DNA of 7,983 nucleotides, taken from assembly GCA_035648055.1 (NCBI GenBank), contig DASRMF010000126.1, positions 1 through 7,983 on the forward strand, read 5' to 3'. This DNA is from Sediminicultor sp035648055 (GTDB taxonomy: Bacteria; Atribacterota; Phoenicimicrobiia; Phoenicimicrobiales; Phoenicimicrobiaceae). Below the pieces are notes generated by a model. The model worked only from the letters and a program-made list of their open reading frames with translations. It was not told where the DNA came from and ran no database searches. This document shows positions 5,585 to 7,983 of the stretch, in pieces; the first letter of the stretch is position 1, and the number at the start of each line of letters is the position of its first letter. Made by a program: the position numbers and the translations under genes.

Positions 5585-6324
5585 GGTAATAACACCAATC
5601 CCATAATACAACTAATCATCACAGCCCCCGCTACAAAATCCGATTTTTTAAAAACAAAATGATTTAAAGTCCATAATTTTCCCTTGAACCCCCGGCAAAG
5701 CATAGCATTATAAACTCTTTTGGAGCGGTCATAACTCCGAACCAACATCATTCCCACTAAATAAGCATAAGTTCTGTAAGTGTGGAAATTAGTCCGGGCT
5801 TTAAAACCTCTTATTTTTAAAGCATTATTTAATCTGATATATTCAGAGTGAATAGTTTGGGTATAACGATAAGTAAAGAAAAACAACTGAGTTAGTTTAT
5901 CAGAAAGATGTAAATGACGCAAGGCGTGAACCAGATTAAATATTGAAGAGGTGGAAAGAAGAGCGATTCCAGCTAAAATAATAGAATTAGATTTTATGGT
6001 AATTAAGAGGGCATATTTGATTCCTTCCCGAGAAATATTTAATGAGCCTAAAGTGTAAATATTTTTACCGGGAAAGGTAAGGGGGAGCATTAACCATAAT
6101 AAAAAGATAAAACTGTTCACTACTAATAGACGGGAAATTATTTCTTTAGTATTTAAGTGGGCGACAGCCACTGCCCCCACAGCAAATAATAAAGCACCTG
6201 ACACTGAGGTATATTTATCGGTAACAGCAACAATTACTGAAAAGAATAAAGCCACGATAATCTTTACCCGTGGATCGAGCCTATGAAAAAAGGAATCTCC
6301 TTCTGAAAATTTTTCTTTAATCAA
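5581..6324 (-). CDS. cbiQ: ECF transporter transmembrane coupling protein (CbiQ/NikQ)
   Basis: This integral membrane T component joins the substrate-binding CbiM to the CbiO ATPase. From TTG 6324 it has 247 residues, near the usual size. HRLDPRVK near the N terminus (14-21) is characteristic. Several hydrophobic segments follow. The two coupling helices end in ALKIRGFK and AMLCRGFKG, the A-x-x-R-G signatures that dock on the ATPase. Start choice: AGGTGG (6335-6330) is 5 bases before TTG 6324, while the in-frame GTG 6333 lies within that site and has no Shine-Dalgarno of its own. GTG 6333 would add three residues. The gene starts 28 bp after the NikL-like gene. Confidence 0.93.
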   Translation of the reverse strand: MIKEKFSEGDSFFHRLDPRVKIIVALFFSVIVAVTDKYTSVSGALLFAVGAVAVAHLNTKEIISRLLVVNSFIFLLWLMLPLTFPGKNIYTLGSLNISREGIKYALLITIKSNSIILAGIALLSTSSIFNLVHALRHLHLSDKLTQLFFFTYRYTQTIHSEYIRLNNALKIRGFKARTNFHTYRTYAYLVGMMLVRSYDRSKRVYNAMLCRGFKGKLWTLNHFVFKKSDFVAGAVMISCIMGLVLLP

Positions 6325-6329
6325 ATTAA

Positions 6330-6335
6330 CCACCT
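6330..6335 (-). promoter_or_regulatory. Ribosome binding site deciding the CbiQ start
   Basis: AGGTGG lies 5 bases before TTG 6324. Because GTG 6333 is embedded in this site, TTG is the better supported start. Confidence 0.6.
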
Positions 6336-6352
6336 GAAAATAAAATTTTAAA

Positions 6353-6943
6353 TTATTTTTTACGGCTTAAAAAATAAGCGACAATTCCAAAAATACCAAT
6401 TATGTAACCTATGCCTCCGATTATCTCGGTAGGCGAAATTCTATCCTCTTGAGACTTCTTAATCTCTCTCATCTCTCTCATAACCGGCTTTAACTTTTCA
6501 TCCAGAGTTTCTTCAATTATTGATTGAATTTCTTTCAAGTCAACCGAAGAACTTTCGGGAGAAACTGCAGATACGGGTTCTTCAATGTTTTCTTCAATTA
6601 AACCCTTAATGTCTCCTAATTCATCGGCTCGAATAATATATTCTGCCCGATGTCCCATACTGGCAGTAAGAACTAACTTTAAATCTCCATCTCCAGGGGG
6701 GATTTCAAAAGAAAACATCCCTTCTCCATCAGTTAAACCTTCCAATAGTTTATTCCCCTGGTTATCAAATGCTTCAATCTTTGAATCTACACACTTTTTG
6801 CCATCATTAAAATAACTTTCGGTGTAAACTTTATCTCCTTCTACATAGGCAAAGATATTGACTTTATGGGCAAAGGCCGAAATATTTATCATTATAATAA
6901 TTAAAAATATAAATATCAAAATTAAATACAATTTTTTTTTCAT
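6353..6943 (-). CDS. NikL/CbiL-like accessory protein of nickel ECF transporter
   Basis: This 196-residue membrane-anchored exported protein belongs to the accessory subunits found beside CbiM-type nickel transporters (NikL, also called CbiL-like); it takes the place of the small NikN/CbiN subunit. A signal peptide (1-25) ends in ISAFA, so the mature chain would start with His26 in HKVNIFAYVEGD. The external domain (26-106) looks like a beta sandwich, with YFNDGKK, TDGEGMFSFEIPPG and GHRAEY typical of the family. A charged, probably coiled-coil linker (about 130-168) leads to a C-terminal helix (174-193) and the SRKK stop-transfer. GGAGAGA stands 4 bases before ATG 6943. It lies between CbiM (50 bp) and CbiQ (28 bp). 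The exact role, possibly metal handover to CbiM, is inferred from context. Confidence 0.87.
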   Translation of the reverse strand: MKKKLYLILIFIFLIIIMINISAFAHKVNIFAYVEGDKVYTESYFNDGKKCVDSKIEAFDNQGNKLLEGLTDGEGMFSFEIPPGDGDLKLVLTASMGHRAEYIIRADELGDIKGLIEENIEEPVSAVSPESSSVDLKEIQSIIEETLDEKLKPVMREMREIKKSQEDRISPTEIIGGIGYIIGIFGIVAYFLSRKK

Positions 6944-6993
6944 CTTATCTCTCCAACATGACTTTTACTATATTTTTTAATCAATCTGTGTAA

Positions 6994-7593
6994 TCATATA
7001 TCTAATATTTCCGGTCTAACTTTCCTCAAGAATCCTATACAAAATACAGTTAACACTCCCTCTAAAATCATCACCGGCAAATGGGCAATTAGAACCAATT
7101 TAGCTACCTGCATAAATGGTTCTCCGGTAAAGATCAAGGCAGCTGCTACCATAACTCCACTTAATAACACCGCCAGAAATCCACAAACAAAGGCCAGGGT
7201 CAGGGCAATAAAATTATTCTCCCCTTTAATCCCCCAATTAAACAGATAAAAACAGATAATAGCCGGTAAGGCCATATTAAAAGTGTTTACTCCCAAGGTG
7301 GTAATTCCTCCAAATTGAAAGAGCACACCTTGTAAGGTAAGAGCAACCAATATTGCCGGAAAGGCGGACCAACCCAATAATACCCCTATAATTCCATTTA
7401 GAATTAGATGTACACTTGAAGGACCGACGGGAACGTGAATTAAAGAAGCCACGAAAAAAACGGAAGATAGGATTGCCACCTTAGGTACTTCCTTATGTTC
7501 CATCTTTTTTAAGCTATATCCTACTGCTGCAGCAGTCAAAACTGCACCTGTAACTAATACCGGTGCAGATAGTATTCCTTCTGAAATATGCAT
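6994..7593 (-). CDS. cbiM: ECF transporter substrate-binding subunit (CbiM/NikM), probably nickel
   Basis: This 199-residue membrane S component binds Ni2+ or Co2+. It begins with MHISEGIL, and in CbiM/NikM structures the N-terminal Met-His is part of the metal site. His53 and His62 in SLIHVPVGPSSVHLILNG fall in the loop that supplies the remaining histidine ligand. TTLGVNTFNM (about 98-107) is another family hallmark. Five or six hydrophobic segments are visible. The HVPVGPSSVHL form, with DUF4198 and NikL neighbours, is the version I associate with nickel cassettes, but cobalt cannot be excluded. ATG 7593 must be the true start because the Met-His end is functional; GAAGGGA lies 8 bases upstream. 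It starts 25 bp after the DUF4198 gene stops. Confidence 0.94.
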   Translation of the reverse strand: MHISEGILSAPVLVTGAVLTAAAVGYSLKKMEHKEVPKVAILSSVFFVASLIHVPVGPSSVHLILNGIIGVLLGWSAFPAILVALTLQGVLFQFGGITTLGVNTFNMALPAIICFYLFNWGIKGENNFIALTLAFVCGFLAVLLSGVMVAAALIFTGEPFMQVAKLVLIAHLPVMILEGVLTVFCIGFLRKVRPEILDI

Positions 7594-7618
7594 AAAATAT
7601 TTCCCTTCTATTTATTTA

Positions 7619-7983
7619 TTACATATCGTAAGTCTTGACCCAGAGCACTGCTCCGATTTCCACTGACTTTTCTTCCCCATTTTGCTTTATTTTCTCTTCG
7701 TCCTCATTAAGAGCGGCAAAGCCCCACCAACCTGCCTTAGGCATAGCATAAGTGAATACACCATTCTGATCAGCTTTAATTACCTGAGTAATCATAGTGT
7801 CAGCAGGCCATTTAACCTTGCCATCTTGATTGTAATATTCTACTTCTATTTCCGCATAAGGGACTGCTTCTCCCTTAACTTTTACTATCCCTTGAAAAAC
7901 ATTTCCTGTCCAAAGACCATAGGGCCGAGTCAAGGGAATTATTTCAGTCTTTAGTCCTACTTCTTCATCCCAGCCCACTTCCA
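7619..7983 (-). CDS. DUF4198 (NikK-like) exported nickel-transport accessory protein, 5' end outside window
   Basis: The C-terminal 121 residues of a DUF4198-family protein are visible; the family is about 240-270 residues with an N-terminal signal peptide, so roughly half is missing. Recognisable blocks are TEIIPLTRPYGLWTGNVFQG, a beta-sandwich core with YAEIEVEYYN, ANGVFTYAMP-like DQNGVFTYAMPKAGWWGF and the ending GAVLWVKTYDM. Such proteins precede CbiM in nickel ECF loci (called NikK) and are thought to act outside the membrane in metal capture. The frame stays open to the window edge, and the GTG at 7978 is an internal valine rather than a start. It is the most upstream visible gene of the cassette, so the promoter and any metal-responsive operator lie outside. 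Confidence 0.9.
   Translation of the reverse strand, partial: EVGWDEEVGLKTEIIPLTRPYGLWTGNVFQGIVKVKGEAVPYAEIEVEYYNQDGKVKWPADTMITQVIKADQNGVFTYAMPKAGWWGFAALNEDEEKIKQNGEEKSVEIGAVLWVKTYDM

Noticed and set aside
7682..7954. Plus-strand 90-codon frame opposite the DUF4198 gene
   Set aside because: Antisense shadow of a conserved coding sequence with no supporting motif.
1..7983. tRNA, rRNA, transposase or riboswitch
   Set aside because: None recognised; the leader of the nickel cassette, where a metal-responsive element would be expected, is outside the window.

Overview
The window is AT-rich and every gene I can support lies on the minus strand, so transcription runs from high to low coordinates. 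The gene content is that of an anaerobic or microaerophilic bacterium that imports nickel: an ECF-type Ni/Co uptake cassette, an Rrf2-family regulator with a cysteine cluster, and a copper-type P1B ATPase whose scaffold resembles clostridial and archaeal CopA. The lineage cannot be fixed from this sequence. The 7-bp intergenic repeats make me think of an uncultured low-GC phylum, but that is only an impression.

Region 1 (7983 to 4913) is a nickel-type energy-coupling-factor transporter in the order DUF4198/NikK (5' end outside the window), CbiM/NikM, NikL-like, CbiQ/NikQ, CbiO/NikO. The genes are tightly packed, and the last two share a 4-base GTGA overlap. The two exported accessory proteins next to a CbiM-type S component point to Ni2+ rather than Co2+.

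Region 2 (4912 to 3561) holds one gene, a divergent YchF-like P-loop NTPase with a C-terminal TGS domain. The spacers on both sides carry degenerate 7-bp tandem repeats of the form TATNNNG and share an identical 16-mer.

Region 3 (3560 to 1) looks like one operon. A consensus-perfect sigma-70-type promoter (TTGACA, 17 bp, TATAAT) is followed by an inverted repeat at the expected transcription start. Then come an Rrf2 regulator with four clustered cysteines (GTG start), a small SHOCT membrane protein, a CysM-type cysteine synthase ending in a CxxC tail, and a CopA-type ATPase that runs off the window. Gaps are 50 to 70 bp and no terminator is visible. The set suggests a combined thiol, Fe-S and copper stress response.

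The most unusual object is the ATPase. Its reading frame is open from 1670 to 1, and a complete thioredoxin-fold domain of about 100 residues is spliced into a beta-hairpin at the start of the actuator (A) domain, between the second canonical TM helix region and the TGES loop. The insert carries its own Cys313, a GSPT cis-proline motif and Cys374. I know of no described P1B ATPase with this architecture; a domain search would settle whether it is new.
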